Source: a marine actinobacterium MedAcidi-G3 (GTDB taxonomy: Bacteria > Actinomycetota > Acidimicrobiia > Acidimicrobiales > Poriferisodalaceae). From it: 64,000 nucleotides of DNA. Of this stretch, positions 26,507 through 38,084 are shown in pieces (the first letter of the stretch is position 1; each line of letters begins with the position of its first letter). The notes beneath the pieces were generated by a model that ran no database searches, was not told the DNA's origin, and saw nothing but the letters and a program-made list of their open reading frames with translations. The DNA is taken from NCBI GenBank assembly GCA_000817105.1, contig JUEP01000005.1, positions 62,001 through 126,000 on the forward strand. The letters are read 5' to 3'. Position numbers and translations under genes: made by a program.

Positions 26507-26914
26507 ATGCCATCGATCGAGGCGATCCAAGACATCGGGGTTCGGCACCGCTCCCGTCTCAAAGCGGCTGAGCTTTGGTCTTGTCGCGCCTTACTCGAGG
26601 CTGGCGCTACTAAGAAGGGACGTCGAATAGTCGCCGAGACAGTCGGGGTTTCTGAAAGCCGCGTACTTGAATGGGTTCACAAAGCAGATCTCATGAGGGT
26701 AAATGGTATTTCTACCCGCTATTCCCAACTTCTCGAAGCTGCAGGAGTCGAGTCCATGCGCAAACTCAGAAAAAGTCGGCCTGCTCAGCTACATCAATCA
26801 CTGGTGGAAGAGGATAAAAAACGTCGGAAACGGCTGGTCAATCGTCTACCACCCGCAAAAGAAGTCGCCGCCTGGATAGAACAGGCACGAACGCTTTCAC
26901 CGATAGTCAAATAG
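26507..26914 (+). CDS. DUF4332 domain protein
   Basis: 135 residues resembling the DUF4332 family, which carries helix-hairpin-helix-like repeats. Two similar halves can be seen: one from IQDIGVRHRSRLKAAELWSC and one with MRVNGISTRYSQLLEAAGVE followed by MRKLRKSRPAQLH. The composition is basic with many Lys and Arg, fitting nucleic-acid contact, but no function is known. AGGGG lies 6 nt before the ATG. It converges with gatB. Confidence 0.7.
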   Translation: MPSIEAIQDIGVRHRSRLKAAELWSCRALLEAGATKKGRRIVAETVGVSESRVLEWVHKADLMRVNGISTRYSQLLEAAGVESMRKLRKSRPAQLHQSLVEEDKKRRKRLVNRLPPAKEVAAWIEQARTLSPIVK

Positions 26915-26929
26915 CTTTATACAAAAAGT

Positions 26930-28336
26930 TCAGCCCCGGCGCTTTCGAAGAATTGTGGAGACTACTTTTCCATCGGCTTGCCCTTTTGATGCTTTCATCA
27001 CAGCCCCCACGAATACTCCCTGGACCTTTTCTTCGCCTGCGCAAAACTTTTCCCATGCATCTGGATTCTCGGTAATCGCAATATCAACCATATGTTCGAG
27101 CTCACTCAAATCCATTGATTCGAATCCGTGTTTTTGGGCGATGGAAGCAGGGTCAAACCCGCTTTCGACCATCTCTACCAGGATCTGTTTGCTCTGCGTG
27201 GCTGACAAAGCCCCGGACTTTTCCATATCTGTTAATTCGGCAAAATGTCGCGGATTCAGCTCGCCTGCTCCCTTAATCGACAAATTTTGAACTGCGTGTC
27301 TAATAGCTCTTCCAGGGTCAGCCCCGAAATCAATCGCTTCTAACACGAGTACTGCCAAGCCCCTACTCACAACGCTGGCCGCTGTGTCAATATCGACGCC
27401 GGCCTCAGCAACAATTTTCTTTCTTAGCTGAGCCGGAAGTTCTGGCATAGCGGTCGCGATTTTCGTGATCCATTCCGGATCAGGGTCGAGTAACACCAAG
27501 TCGGGTTCCGGGAAATACCGATAATCGTTAGCTTCCTCTTTCGATCGTAAGGTGTGCGTTCTACCTTCTTCGGACCAATGGCGGGTTTCTTGAACCGGCT
27601 CTTCGCCTGCCTCATAAAGATTGATATGACGCTCAGCCTCATAAGTGACTGCCCGCTGCAAAGACCTCAACGAATTTAGATTCTTGATCTCACATCGTGT
27701 CCGCAACTCTTGCGAACCGACCGGTCGAACACTGACGTTCGCATCAACTCGCATCGATCCCTCCTCCAAGCGTGCTTCCGAAGCCTTGGTGGCGATCAGG
27801 ATTGCTCGAAGTTCTTCAACGTAGGCCCTGGCATCTTCTGCCGACCTGATGTCTGGTCTGGACACGACCTCCAAAAGAGGAACGCCTGCCCGGTTGTAGT
27901 CGACTAAGGCTTCTTCGGCTCCATGGATTCGGCCGTCACTGCCTCCAATATGTGTGGTCTTTCCCGCGTCTTCCTCAAGGTGAGCACGTTCGATACCTAT
28001 TCGAGTCCCGTTCGGCAAGTCCAAGGCACCATCGGCGCAGATAGGGCGGTCATATTGACTTACCTGATAATCCTTGGGCATATCTGGATAAAAATAGTTT
28101 TTGCGGTGAAAAACTGATGGCCGGATGTCACAACCTAGGGCTAGGCCAATCGTCATAGCTAGTTCGACTGCTCGACGATTCAGAACAGGCAAAGATCCCG
28201 GTAATCCGAGACAGACCGGGGTGATATTCGTATTTGGTTCATCTCCGAACCTATTGGGTGCGTGCGAAAACAATTTGGTTTCGGTTGCTAGTTCAACGTG
28301 AACTTCTAAACCCACCACGATTTCCCAGTCACTCAT
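26930..28336 (-). CDS. gatB: Asp/Glu-tRNA amidotransferase subunit B
   Basis: tRNA-binding and kinase subunit of GatCAB, which phosphorylates the side chain of misacylated Glu-tRNA-Gln (or Asp-tRNA-Asn) before amidation. 468 residues: N-terminal cradle domain with EVHVELATETKLFS, LPGSLPVLN, GSMRVDANVSVR and RCEIKNLNSLRS, then the C-terminal helical and YqeY-like tail domains. The ATG overlaps the gatA stop as ATGA. Order gatC-gatA-gatB. Confidence 0.96.
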   Translation of the reverse strand: MSDWEIVVGLEVHVELATETKLFSHAPNRFGDEPNTNITPVCLGLPGSLPVLNRRAVELAMTIGLALGCDIRPSVFHRKNYFYPDMPKDYQVSQYDRPICADGALDLPNGTRIGIERAHLEEDAGKTTHIGGSDGRIHGAEEALVDYNRAGVPLLEVVSRPDIRSAEDARAYVEELRAILIATKASEARLEEGSMRVDANVSVRPVGSQELRTRCEIKNLNSLRSLQRAVTYEAERHINLYEAGEEPVQETRHWSEEGRTHTLRSKEEANDYRYFPEPDLVLLDPDPEWITKIATAMPELPAQLRKKIVAEAGVDIDTAASVVSRGLAVLVLEAIDFGADPGRAIRHAVQNLSIKGAGELNPRHFAELTDMEKSGALSATQSKQILVEMVESGFDPASIAQKHGFESMDLSELEHMVDIAITENPDAWEKFCAGEEKVQGVFVGAVMKASKGQADGKVVSTILRKRRG

Positions 28337-29763
28337 ACAGCATCTTGCTTTGGTGCTTGCGACTCAATGAAGGAGGCCACTTGAAACATTTGAGATTCAC
28401 CTAACTGGGGGGCTAATACTTGGACCCCGACCGGCATTCCTCCCTCCCCTGTTCCATAGGGAACAGATATCGCGGGATCGCCGATCAAATTACTCGGGAC
28501 GGTACAGGTATCGCAGCGATACATGGTCATCGGATCCGACCGCTCACCAAATCTGAAAGCTACTGATGGCGAAGTTGGCGATAACAAGATGTCGTGCTTC
28601 GCGTAGGCCGAATCAAAGTCTCGCCGGGTTAACGTTCTCACTTTCTGTGCTTTCCCATAGAAGGCGTCGTAGTAGCCGGCACTGAGAGCGAAAGTTCCCA
28701 TCATTATCCTCGCAATAACTTCATCGCCAAAGCCTTGTCGTCTCGTAGCTGCGTTCATCTCCGCTACCTCACTACCTTCGGCTCTCATGCCGTATCGGAC
28801 GCCGTCGTATCTGGCAAGGTTGCTAGAAGCCTCAGCCGGCGCGATTAAGTAGTAAGCAGTCAGTCCATATTCAACCGCTGGAATCGAAACCGAATCCACA
28901 ATGGCCCCCCCAGCTCTTAAGGCATCAGCTGTTTGGTGAAGCTGTTCGACGACATCTTCATCGACACCCTCCAAAAGCTCCGATACCAAACCGACACGAA
29001 GGCCGTCAACTCCACTGGAAAGACGATCACTTAAGCTCGGTGGGGGCGAAGGAATCGACGTACTGTCAAGAGGGTCGTGTCCTGCAATTGTTTCTAGGAC
29101 TAGCGCTGCATCAGCGACATCGTTAGCAAAAGGACCCACCTGGTCAAATGAGGAAGCAAAGGCGACTAGCCCATAGCGACTAACAAGCCCATAAGTCGGC
29201 TTCACACCGACCACCCCACACAAAGCTGCAGGTTGGCGGATTGATCCCCCGGTATCAGAGCCCAATGCAATGGGTGCGAAACCTGCTGCCACGGCTGCCG
29301 CCGATCCGCCACTCGAACCCCCTGGTACCCGGGTTAAATCGCGGGGGTTACGCGTCGGACCATAAGCAGAATGTTCAGTCGAACTACCCATAGCGAACTC
29401 ATCAAGATTGGTTTTACCAATGATGACTGCTCCTGCCGAACGCAGGCGTTCGACGACGGTCGCATCGTAAGGTGGTTCCCATCCCTCTAAAATCCGAGAG
29501 GAACAGGTGGTGGCAAGATTTCGAGTACATAAATTATCCTTTATAGCCACCGGCACCCCAGCCAGCGGACCTGCATCACGGCCAGAGGCCAGAGTTTCGT
29601 CAATCTTGGCAGCGGCCTCAAGCGCATTTTCACGGTCCACCAAGTTGAACGCATTTACGTCATCTTCTCTAACGTCAATGTTTTTGAGGAAGTCTTCTAA
29701 GACCTGAACCGCCGTCTTGCGAGATTCTCGGATATCCGATGCCAAGCCTCGAGCTGAATTCAA
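28333..29763 (-). CDS. gatA: Asp/Glu-tRNA amidotransferase subunit A
   Basis: Amidase-signature glutaminase subunit that releases ammonia for GatB. 476 residues. The Ser-cisSer-Lys triad is visible: Lys in VAIKDNLCT, then [15 protein letters not shown], and nucleophile Ser in [15 protein letters not shown]. The ATG overlaps the gatC stop (ATGA). Confidence 0.96.
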   Translation of the reverse strand: MNSARGLASDIRESRKTAVQVLEDFLKNIDVREDDVNAFNLVDRENALEAAAKIDETLASGRDAGPLAGVPVAIKDNLCTRNLATTCSSRILEGWEPPYDATVVERLRSAGAVIIGKTNLDEFAMGSSTEHSAYGPTRNPRDLTRVPGGSSGGSAAAVAAGFAPIALGSDTGGSIRQPAALCGVVGVKPTYGLVSRYGLVAFASSFDQVGPFANDVADAALVLETIAGHDPLDSTSIPSPPPSLSDRLSSGVDGLRVGLVSELLEGVDEDVVEQLHQTADALRAGGAIVDSVSIPAVEYGLTAYYLIAPAEASSNLARYDGVRYGMRAEGSEVAEMNAATRRQGFGDEVIARIMMGTFALSAGYYDAFYGKAQKVRTLTRRDFDSAYAKHDILLSPTSPSVAFRFGERSDPMTMYRCDTCTVPSNLIGDPAISVPYGTGEGGMPVGVQVLAPQLGESQMFQVASFIESQAPKQDAV

Positions 29764-30062
29764 GATGAACCTCCCAAAATAGGGGGCACACGAAACTGGC
29801 CATCCGCAACATCAGGTGCTTGATCCAACACTTCTAGAGGCTCGACAGTCGGACCCACTACATCATCTCTCAAGACATTCGATAACGGGTACGGGTGTGA
29901 CATTGCTTCCACAGAGTCAAGATCAAGGCCGTCCAACTGACTCACATGATCAAAAATTTTCTCCAGATGTTTAGTGAAGTGGGCTATTTCTTCCTGGGAG
30001 AGGTCTATGCGCGCCAGTGAAGCCATGTGGGCAACGAGATCTTGCGAAAGTGGTTGATTCAT
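29760..30062 (-). CDS. gatC: Asp/Glu-tRNA amidotransferase subunit C
   Basis: Small subunit that wraps the GatA-GatB interface. From the ATG at 30062 it has 100 residues, the family norm (about 95-100): LVAHMASLARIDLSQEEI at the start and a central LDLDSVEAMSHPYPLSNVLRDD block. GGAG lies about 10 nt before this ATG; the longer frame to 30101 overlaps the ferredoxin gene and adds no family sequence. The gatCAB operon starts 22 bases after the ferredoxin stop. Confidence 0.94.
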   Translation of the reverse strand: MNQPLSQDLVAHMASLARIDLSQEEIAHFTKHLEKIFDHVSQLDGLDLDSVEAMSHPYPLSNVLRDDVVGPTVEPLEVLDQAPDVADGQFRVPPILGGSS

Positions 30063-30084
30063 AATGCTTAATCTCCAAAGCGGT

Positions 30085-30408
30085 TCACATATAAGGGTCA
30101 TTTACGCTCAAGGGCTCTTGCCACCACTCTTCTGACGAAGGAGCCCAATCCTCAGTAGCAAGAGGATAGATACAATCTACGGGACATGGTTCTATACATT
30201 TATCGCATCCGGAACACAATTCCGGCAGGATAATCACATCAATACCATGGTTGAAGATTGCACCAAAATTTGGTGGGCATGCACGAAGACAAGCGTCACA
30301 GTTAATGCACTGAGACATGTCTATATACATAGGGGGATTGGGCCATTTCTCGTTTCGTTGGCGATTTTCGATTCGCTCCAGCCTTGCTGGACTGTTACCC
30401 GATGCCAT
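30085..30408 (-). CDS. Ferredoxin with two [4Fe-4S] clusters
   Basis: 107-residue soluble electron carrier. Two cluster motifs are complete: CINCDACLRACP and CSGCDKCIEPCP, each CxxCxxCxxxCP. An N-terminal extension of about 30 residues and a C-terminal Trp/Asp-rich tail of about 30 surround the core. TAGAAT ends 7 nt before the ATG at 30408, so a leaderless start there is chosen over the ATG at 30414. The gene sits directly ahead of gatCAB on the same strand; the redox partner is not indicated. Confidence 0.9.
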   Translation of the reverse strand: MASGNSPARLERIENRQRNEKWPNPPMYIDMSQCINCDACLRACPPNFGAIFNHGIDVIILPELCSGCDKCIEPCPVDCIYPLATEDWAPSSEEWWQEPLSVNDPYM

Positions 30409-30415
30409 TGCCATA

Positions 30416-30421
30416 ATTCTA
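30416..30421 (-). promoter_or_regulatory. -10 element TAGAAT before the ferredoxin gene
   Basis: TAGAAT matches five of six -10 consensus bases and stands 7 nt before an ATG that has no Shine-Dalgarno. This is a strong leaderless-promoter layout and may drive gatCAB as well. Confidence 0.55.
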
Positions 30422-30469
30422 CGGGGCTAGGTCGGTTCCAATTCGACAACCCTCAACAACTCTTCGTTA

Positions 30470-32308
30470 TCAATCAGAAAGAACCCACAACACCACAGCG
30501 GAGTTTGGCGCCAACATTGTTCCGGCAGGTGGCTCTGTCGCCTGAACTAGCTCGCCTTCGCCCGTAACATCTTCTACTTTCAGTCCAACTTCGATCAGAC
30601 GTTCTCTCGCCTCCATAACGCTGAGGCCCCGCATATCAGGGACCTCTCGACGATCTGGACCTGCTGACAGCGTTAACGACACTTGCGAGCCGCGTTCCGC
30701 CAACAAACCTGGTGACAAACTCTGCCGAATCACCGCTCCCTCGGGCACAGATTCACTGATCTCATAAGTCAGTGGTCGAGCAAGGGAAAGTTGAACTGAA
30801 TCCAATGCCCGCTCAGCAGCCCCTAGATCAAGACCTCCTAACTGGGGAACGGACCGGGGAACAGGGCCCCCAGAGACAATCAAGACGGCTCTCGTTCCAG
30901 GCTCCCTGAGAGATCCGCCCAAAGCCGTTTCGCCATCAATCGTTAGCTTGATTACTTCGCCGGGCGAAATGATCTCGTCGTAGAGCGGCTGCACGAGATC
31001 AACCTCGAAACCTTTAGCCATTAGTCGGGATGAAGCTGCCTCTGTTGACAACCCCAATACAGGAGGAGTCATACGGAGACGAGGTCCACTCGCGACTTCG
31101 ACAACCAGCATCGCTCCTTCAGATAGGCGGCTTCCGGCTTGCGGTCGTTGAGCTATAACAATCCCAGCGGGTACCTCGTCAGTTCGTATCTGGTCCTCAT
31201 CAAGAACCCAAGAAATAGAATCGGCGATTGCACGCACTTCGCCGATAGTACGCCCGGCGTATTCAGCTACCTCATGACTAACGAGACCTTGCGGGCGAAC
31301 ACTACTTACGGCCCACGCAGTAAAAGCAGCGAACGCCACCAGAACGACACCTGCAGCGACACCTAATTTCCACACAGGTCGCCAACGAACTTGATCGATA
31401 TCGGAGGCCACAGCCTCCATCGCGCTACTCTGCGAGACCCCCACCTTAGATTGACTAACCAAGAATGAAGTGAGATCGATTGGCATCGGTTTCGCAAGAC
31501 TTCTAGCAGCTTTGACAAGACCCTCGATCAGAGACGCTGCGTCACAGCGCAAATCCGGATCCTGCGACAGAGCTAGCTCGAAGACGTCCTTGACACTGGG
31601 AACACCTAATAGCTCGGTGCGATCTGATGCCTCAATGTCGTGAGAAGTGATCGGCAGTTGACCTTCGGCTGCGCGAATCGTCATCGCTAGCGAATACACA
31701 TCAGATTTCAGGCCGTTTAAACCATTGCCGAGTTCCGGAGCTTGAAACTCATGCAGACGCTCATCAATACCAGTTCCCACCAGTTCGAGCCGGCCAGCTT
31801 CAGCCGCTACTAGCGCATTTGCTAAGTAAACAGACGAAAGCTTCGCAGATCCATCCAAACTTAGAAGGACGGTGTTGGGCGAAATATCACCGTGGCACAG
31901 CCCTTGAAGGTGAATTTCCTTCAGCCCTGACGCCAGTTCAATACCCAACTTCAATGTTTGAGCTACGTTGAGCACTTTCCCCGAATCCAGAAACATTTTG
32001 AGGGTGATACCAGGAATCTGATCGGTTACCACATAAGCGCTTTTTTGGAATCTGCCCCAGTTTCGAACCCTCTCGACAGAAGGGTGAATAACTGATGCTG
32101 CCGTTGTTACATCTGAAATCAGAGATCTAGAAAACTCGATATCTGTAGAAATCGAAGCGCCAAAGATCTTAACTTTTACCTGATCGCCGGTTTCGAGATC
32201 ATTTGCGCCATAGTCGACTGCCACCTGGGACCGACCCTGGTAGTCAATCAACTGGTAACGGTCTTCGAGCACTCGACCGGATAGTTCTTTTAGATCGTCG
32301 AGAGGCAC
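30470..32308 (-). CDS. PASTA-domain Ser/Thr kinase homologue, probable pseudokinase
   Basis: 612-residue membrane protein laid out like the PknB/StkP kinases that sense cell-wall precursors: N-terminal kinase-like domain (about 15-270), one membrane helix (about 315-337) and four extracellular PASTA repeats (about 345-612). Key catalytic parts are changed. The glycine loop lacks GxGxxG (YQGRSQVAVDYG), the catalytic loop reads HGDISPNTVLL (Asp141 and Asn145 kept, Lys replaced by Ser), and the DFG triplet is replaced by SSV at 158-160. Lys47 and the APE-like APEL remain. It therefore likely binds muropeptide without phosphorylating. GTG start; no Shine-Dalgarno, but TACTGT lies 6 nt before it. 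Confidence 0.85.
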   Translation of the reverse strand: MPLDDLKELSGRVLEDRYQLIDYQGRSQVAVDYGANDLETGDQVKVKIFGASISTDIEFSRSLISDVTTAASVIHPSVERVRNWGRFQKSAYVVTDQIPGITLKMFLDSGKVLNVAQTLKLGIELASGLKEIHLQGLCHGDISPNTVLLSLDGSAKLSSVYLANALVAAEAGRLELVGTGIDERLHEFQAPELGNGLNGLKSDVYSLAMTIRAAEGQLPITSHDIEASDRTELLGVPSVKDVFELALSQDPDLRCDAASLIEGLVKAARSLAKPMPIDLTSFLVSQSKVGVSQSSAMEAVASDIDQVRWRPVWKLGVAAGVVLVAFAAFTAWAVSSVRPQGLVSHEVAEYAGRTIGEVRAIADSISWVLDEDQIRTDEVPAGIVIAQRPQAGSRLSEGAMLVVEVASGPRLRMTPPVLGLSTEAASSRLMAKGFEVDLVQPLYDEIISPGEVIKLTIDGETALGGSLREPGTRAVLIVSGGPVPRSVPQLGGLDLGAAERALDSVQLSLARPLTYEISESVPEGAVIRQSLSPGLLAERGSQVSLTLSAGPDRREVPDMRGLSVMEARERLIEVGLKVEDVTGEGELVQATEPPAGTMLAPNSAVVLWVLSD

Positions 32309-32387
32309 GACCCGACAGTACCGCTAGTGGCAGCCATTTCCGGGTCGCTGAATTTCAACTCAGCCAATAATCGGCCATTATAGAGAG

Positions 32388-32852
32388 GTGAAGAAGCCTC
32401 AAAAAAACAATTGGATGACGGACAATCCCGGTGGCAACTGGAGTCTCAAGAAAGGTGTCGCGTCATCCTTGACGATATTGGTCTTCTTTGCATTGGTATT
32501 GGTAATTTGGATTGCCTCATCAACACGGGGGGCTCCGCAGCCTTCGACTCTCCCCACCGGATTGCTTGCACTAATCCCCCAAGAAGGTGCCCAAGCTCCC
32601 AAACAAACATTGGTCGGTGTTTCGTTGAGTCCTGGTTGGGAACCAACAGTCATCATTGACGGAGTTGCTATCCCCGACAACCAATTAAGCGCTGGCACTA
32701 GGCAGTTAGGTGAGTTCTTCTTTAGTCCCGGGGAGGACATGGTGATGCCTCAACTTCGCCGAGGCCTCATTTGCGCCAAAGTGATTGCCATTCCGATTAT
32801 TGATATTGAAGTCGACAACATCAACCATGAATGGTGTTGGACTTCTTTTTAA
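32388..32852 (+). CDS. Uncharacterised single-pass membrane protein
   Basis: 154 residues, not recognised. A positively charged N terminus is followed by one membrane helix (about 26-44) and an extracytoplasmic domain of about 110 residues with the pattern PGWEPTVIIDGVAIPDNQL and RRGLICAKV, which suggests a small beta-rich fold, possibly copper-oxidase or cell-envelope type, but I cannot name it. Two Cys near the end (ICAKV and WCWTSF) could form a disulfide. GTG start with CATTAT 6 nt before it, so leaderless. It diverges from the PASTA pseudokinase gene. Confidence 0.7.
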   Translation: MKKPQKNNWMTDNPGGNWSLKKGVASSLTILVFFALVLVIWIASSTRGAPQPSTLPTGLLALIPQEGAQAPKQTLVGVSLSPGWEPTVIIDGVAIPDNQLSAGTRQLGEFFFSPGEDMVMPQLRRGLICAKVIAIPIIDIEVDNINHEWCWTSF

Positions 32853-32860
32853 TGAATATT

Positions 32861-34951
<2,091 letters not shown>

Positions 34952-34996
34952 TTAGGTAGTTATGAAGAGCGCGCTGAAATAAGCCACGATTGAGAG

Positions 34997-35878
34997 GTGA
35001 AGGTTAATAAACCACTTCCGATTTTCGTAGCTGTTTGGGTGACCATGCCTTTTTCTATGGGGTTTGCTATCGATACAGCGCTGCAACAAGACACGATGCA
35101 AAGGCAGATCGGGGCATCCGTTTGTTTTTGGGTCGGATGGGGACTAGTTCTGGGGTCGTGCATTATCCGAAGGCCTTGGGGCTTGACCGTGATGCGTGTT
35201 CTAACGCCAGCAACACTGCCTGCCTTATTAGCAGCCCATCTTTATTCCAATATCTCGACAGCCATTTTGGCCCTGGCGCTAACTCATGCCACCGTGGCTA
35301 GCTTTCTAGCTTTATTGCCTGAAACGGGGAACGTTATGGTGGATGGTTTGAGCTACGGCGATGAAAAGCGATTTTTACTTCGAGTGCCTAGCGCAATCGT
35401 CATTGGACCATTGATCCTGCTTTGGGCTGTTGTGGTATTCGGCCTAATTGCTGGGCCGATAGCGGTCGCCTCAGACAACTGGATTCTAGGAATGGTATTC
35501 ATAGGCATCGGATGGCCTATTTCGGCTTTCGGATTTCGAGCAATTCACCAGCTCGCTCGAAGGTGGATAGTTTTCGTTCCAAATGGTTTTGTAATTCATG
35601 ACTATCTAGCAACCAGGGAACCTTTTCTTCTAAGGCGACAAGACATTATCTCTCTAGGTCCCGCACCTGCCGACACCGAAACCGATAGTGAAGAGGTCAT
35701 CGACGTCACTCAATTCGCCTTGGGCCCTGTGCTCCAAGTCGCTCTTCATGGCGAAGTGGAAGTGGTGCCAAGGTCACGGGGAGTGAGCGAAGTGAAACTG
35801 GCGAAAAGAATTTTGTTCTCTCCAACTCGTCCGGGAGCAGTCCTGAAAGAGGCCTACCTAAGAAGACTGGTTCGATGA
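34997..35878 (+). CDS. Uncharacterised membrane protein
   Basis: 293 residues, family not recognised. About six membrane helices occupy residues 8-190 (including ASVCFWVGWGLVLGSCI and IVIGPLILLWAVVVFGLIAG), and a soluble, beta-rich C-terminal domain of about 100 residues follows from RWIVFVPNGFVIHDYL, somewhat like the PH-type domains in bacterial membrane proteins. The start is GTG at 34997 without a Shine-Dalgarno. It lies between ligA and mnmA, converging with the latter. Confidence 0.75.
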   Translation: MKVNKPLPIFVAVWVTMPFSMGFAIDTALQQDTMQRQIGASVCFWVGWGLVLGSCIIRRPWGLTVMRVLTPATLPALLAAHLYSNISTAILALALTHATVASFLALLPETGNVMVDGLSYGDEKRFLLRVPSAIVIGPLILLWAVVVFGLIAGPIAVASDNWILGMVFIGIGWPISAFGFRAIHQLARRWIVFVPNGFVIHDYLATREPFLLRRQDIISLGPAPADTETDSEEVIDVTQFALGPVLQVALHGEVEVVPRSRGVSEVKLAKRILFSPTRPGAVLKEAYLRRLVR

Positions 35879-35881
35879 TCT

Positions 35882-36910
35882 TCAGACTGCCGTAGCCCCG
35901 CCTATCACTAGGTCATCACGGTAGAACACCACCGCTTGGCCAGGCGCTACCTTTCGCCGTGCATCGTCCCAATGCACATTTCCATCCGCGGTTAAATAAG
36001 CAGGTTCTTGAGCGCCATGAGCACTGATTTGGACCTGCAAGCGTCCTATATACGGCTCGTCTACCCAAACATGATCTGATAGGGAAACTTCTTCTGAAAG
36101 CAGGTCTTCAGCACTACCCGCCACTACTCGACGAGACCGGACGTCTACCTGCACAGCGTAGGTTCGGTCAGCATTTCCACCAAGATTAAGCCCTCTCCGT
36201 TGGCCTATAGTTACAAGCTCGACTGCGTCAACGGATCCAAGTTCATTGCCCTTCACATCCACCACTTCAGCACTGTGTAACTCAAGCCGGTCAGACAAGA
36301 AACGGGCACGTCCCTCTGAAGCAGTTATAAAGCAAACATCCTGGCTATCAGGCTTCGTCGCCGATCGTAAGCCTCTGCGACTAGCTATTTCACGAACTTG
36401 GCTCTTCGTCATTTCACCAACCGGGAACTCGAGCATAGAAAGGTCCGCCGCCGTCAACATATAGAGGACGTATGATTGATCCTTGCTCTCATCAACTCCT
36501 CGAGCGAGCCGTAAACCCTTATCGGTATCAACAATTCTGGCGTGGTGGCCCGTGACTACCGAATCAAACCCTAACTTTCTGGCACGAGTTACTAAGGCAT
36601 CAAACTTGATGTGTCGGTTGCATTCGATGCACGGGTTGGGGGTTAAACCAACCGCGTGAGCATCTACGTAGGGGCCAACCACATGCCTATCAAACTCCTC
36701 GCCATAGTTGAATACGAAGTGGTCGATATCTAATTGCTGAGCAACTCGGCGAGCATCGTCCACATCTGAAACCGAGCAACACCCTTGATCTTGAGGACCG
36801 CCCCAGAGCTTCAGGGTCACTCCAGTTACATCATGACCCTGTTCTTTCATTAGGGCCGCTGAAACCGCACTATCGACCCCACCCGACATCGCTACAAGAA
36901 CGCGACTCAC
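35882..36910 (-). CDS. mnmA: tRNA-uridine 2-sulfurtransferase
   Basis: Adds sulfur to U34 of tRNA-Lys, -Glu and -Gln. 342 residues: PP-loop VAMSGGVDSAV at the start, catalytic Cys in NPCIECNRHIKFD and the second Cys in DSQDVCFI, with GHHARI for tRNA binding. The ATG overlaps the iscS stop as ATGA; the two proteins form a sulfur relay. Confidence 0.96.
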   Translation of the reverse strand: MSRVLVAMSGGVDSAVSAALMKEQGHDVTGVTLKLWGGPQDQGCCSVSDVDDARRVAQQLDIDHFVFNYGEEFDRHVVGPYVDAHAVGLTPNPCIECNRHIKFDALVTRARKLGFDSVVTGHHARIVDTDKGLRLARGVDESKDQSYVLYMLTAADLSMLEFPVGEMTKSQVREIASRRGLRSATKPDSQDVCFITASEGRARFLSDRLELHSAEVVDVKGNELGSVDAVELVTIGQRRGLNLGGNADRTYAVQVDVRSRRVVAGSAEDLLSEEVSLSDHVWVDEPYIGRLQVQISAHGAQEPAYLTADGNVHWDDARRKVAPGQAVVFYRDDLVIGGATAV

Positions 36911-38049
36911 GATTCACCCCTGAGTTGTTCAACACAACGAGGTATCACCTCAATAGCGTGTTCTATTTCCCACTCTTCAGTGCACCAACCTAGAGAAAGC
37001 CGAAGTGACCCTGCTGCCAAAGCCCTGTCCATTCCCATCGCCGCTAACACGTGTGAAGGGTCCATTGCTCCAGACGCGCACGATGCGGCCGCTGATGCCA
37101 TCACTCCCTCACGTTCAAGCAATACCAACAAAGCTTCGCTCTCGATATCTTCAATAACTAGTTGCAGAAGCCCCGCTGCTCTTTCTGTTTGAGGAATGGT
37201 TTCAGAACAGCTAGGCATAGCTTCCTTCAAGCTGGTGGCCAAGCGTTCGGCAAGGATCCCCAAACGTGCAATTTCACTCTTTCGGGACTTCTCGAGATGC
37301 TGCAAGGCAACGCCTATCGCTACTATCCCTGCCGTATTGTGTGTTCCACTTCTCCGCTCTGCTTCTTGACCACCACCAAGTAATTGCGGGGCGAGCCCGA
37401 CATGGTTTCGAACCGCCAGCACACCGCTCCCCTTCGGTCCACCAAACTTATGGCCACTTATAGAAAGCATGTCTGCCCTCGCTGAGGCATCAACGAGATC
37501 AATCCAATTAATTGCTTGAACTGCGTCTGTGTGCAACATGGCTTGCGGAGCATGACGATCTCTCAGTTCAGCGATCGGTTCCAGGTCAATGATTTTCCCT
37601 GATTCATTATTTACCAACATGACGGAAAGAACAGATACCTCCTCATCGAGCAGGGTTTCGAGGTGCTCTAGGTCAATATCGCCGGTCGAACTGACCTTTA
37701 CTAGCCGCCCGTTATGGAATTCCACAGGATGTAACACCGCATGATGTTCAGTTTCAGGACAGATAGCAACGCCATCTGCACCACATACTCCATGGATAGC
37801 AAGATTATCCGATTCGGTGCCACCACTAGTGAAGACAATCTCATGGGGACCAAATCCCAAGAAGTGTCCACAAATTTCTCGAGCATCGTCTATCGCGGTC
37901 CTAGACGACCGAGCCATACGATGACCACCAGATGGATTTCCAAAATGCTCGGTAAAATAGGGCAACATTGCATCGAGAACTTCTGGCCTGACTGGAGTAG
38001 AGGCAGCGCAATCGAGGTATACGGAGCGATCAACCTTTGCTGTCTTCAT
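36907..38049 (-). CDS. iscS: Cysteine desulfurase (IscS/NifS)
   Basis: PLP enzyme that frees sulfur from cysteine for MnmA and other acceptors. 380 residues from ATG 38049: YLDCAASTPVRPEV at the start, PLP Lys in ISGHKFGGPKGSGVL and the persulfide Cys in the loop ASCASGAMDPSHVL. The earlier in-frame start at 38070 adds seven residues and is less favoured. It is transcribed with mnmA. The minus-strand TAACCT 7 nt before the ATG suggests a leaderless transcript. Confidence 0.93.
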   Translation of the reverse strand: MKTAKVDRSVYLDCAASTPVRPEVLDAMLPYFTEHFGNPSGGHRMARSSRTAIDDAREICGHFLGFGPHEIVFTSGGTESDNLAIHGVCGADGVAICPETEHHAVLHPVEFHNGRLVKVSSTGDIDLEHLETLLDEEVSVLSVMLVNNESGKIIDLEPIAELRDRHAPQAMLHTDAVQAINWIDLVDASARADMLSISGHKFGGPKGSGVLAVRNHVGLAPQLLGGGQEAERRSGTHNTAGIVAIGVALQHLEKSRKSEIARLGILAERLATSLKEAMPSCSETIPQTERAAGLLQLVIEDIESEALLVLLEREGVMASAAASCASGAMDPSHVLAAMGMDRALAAGSLRLSLGWCTEEWEIEHAIEVIPRCVEQLRGES

Positions 38050-38077
38050 GACACCAAGGTTAGGGCCCAAATAAACT
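38048..38077 (+). promoter_or_regulatory. Promoter of the methyltransferase gene, leaderless type
   Basis: ATGACA (38048-38053; five of six -35 bases), an 18-nt spacer and TAAACT (38072-38077), then 7 nt to the ATG. It overlaps the start of the divergent iscS. Confidence 0.5.
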
Positions 38078-38084
38078 GAGTGGT

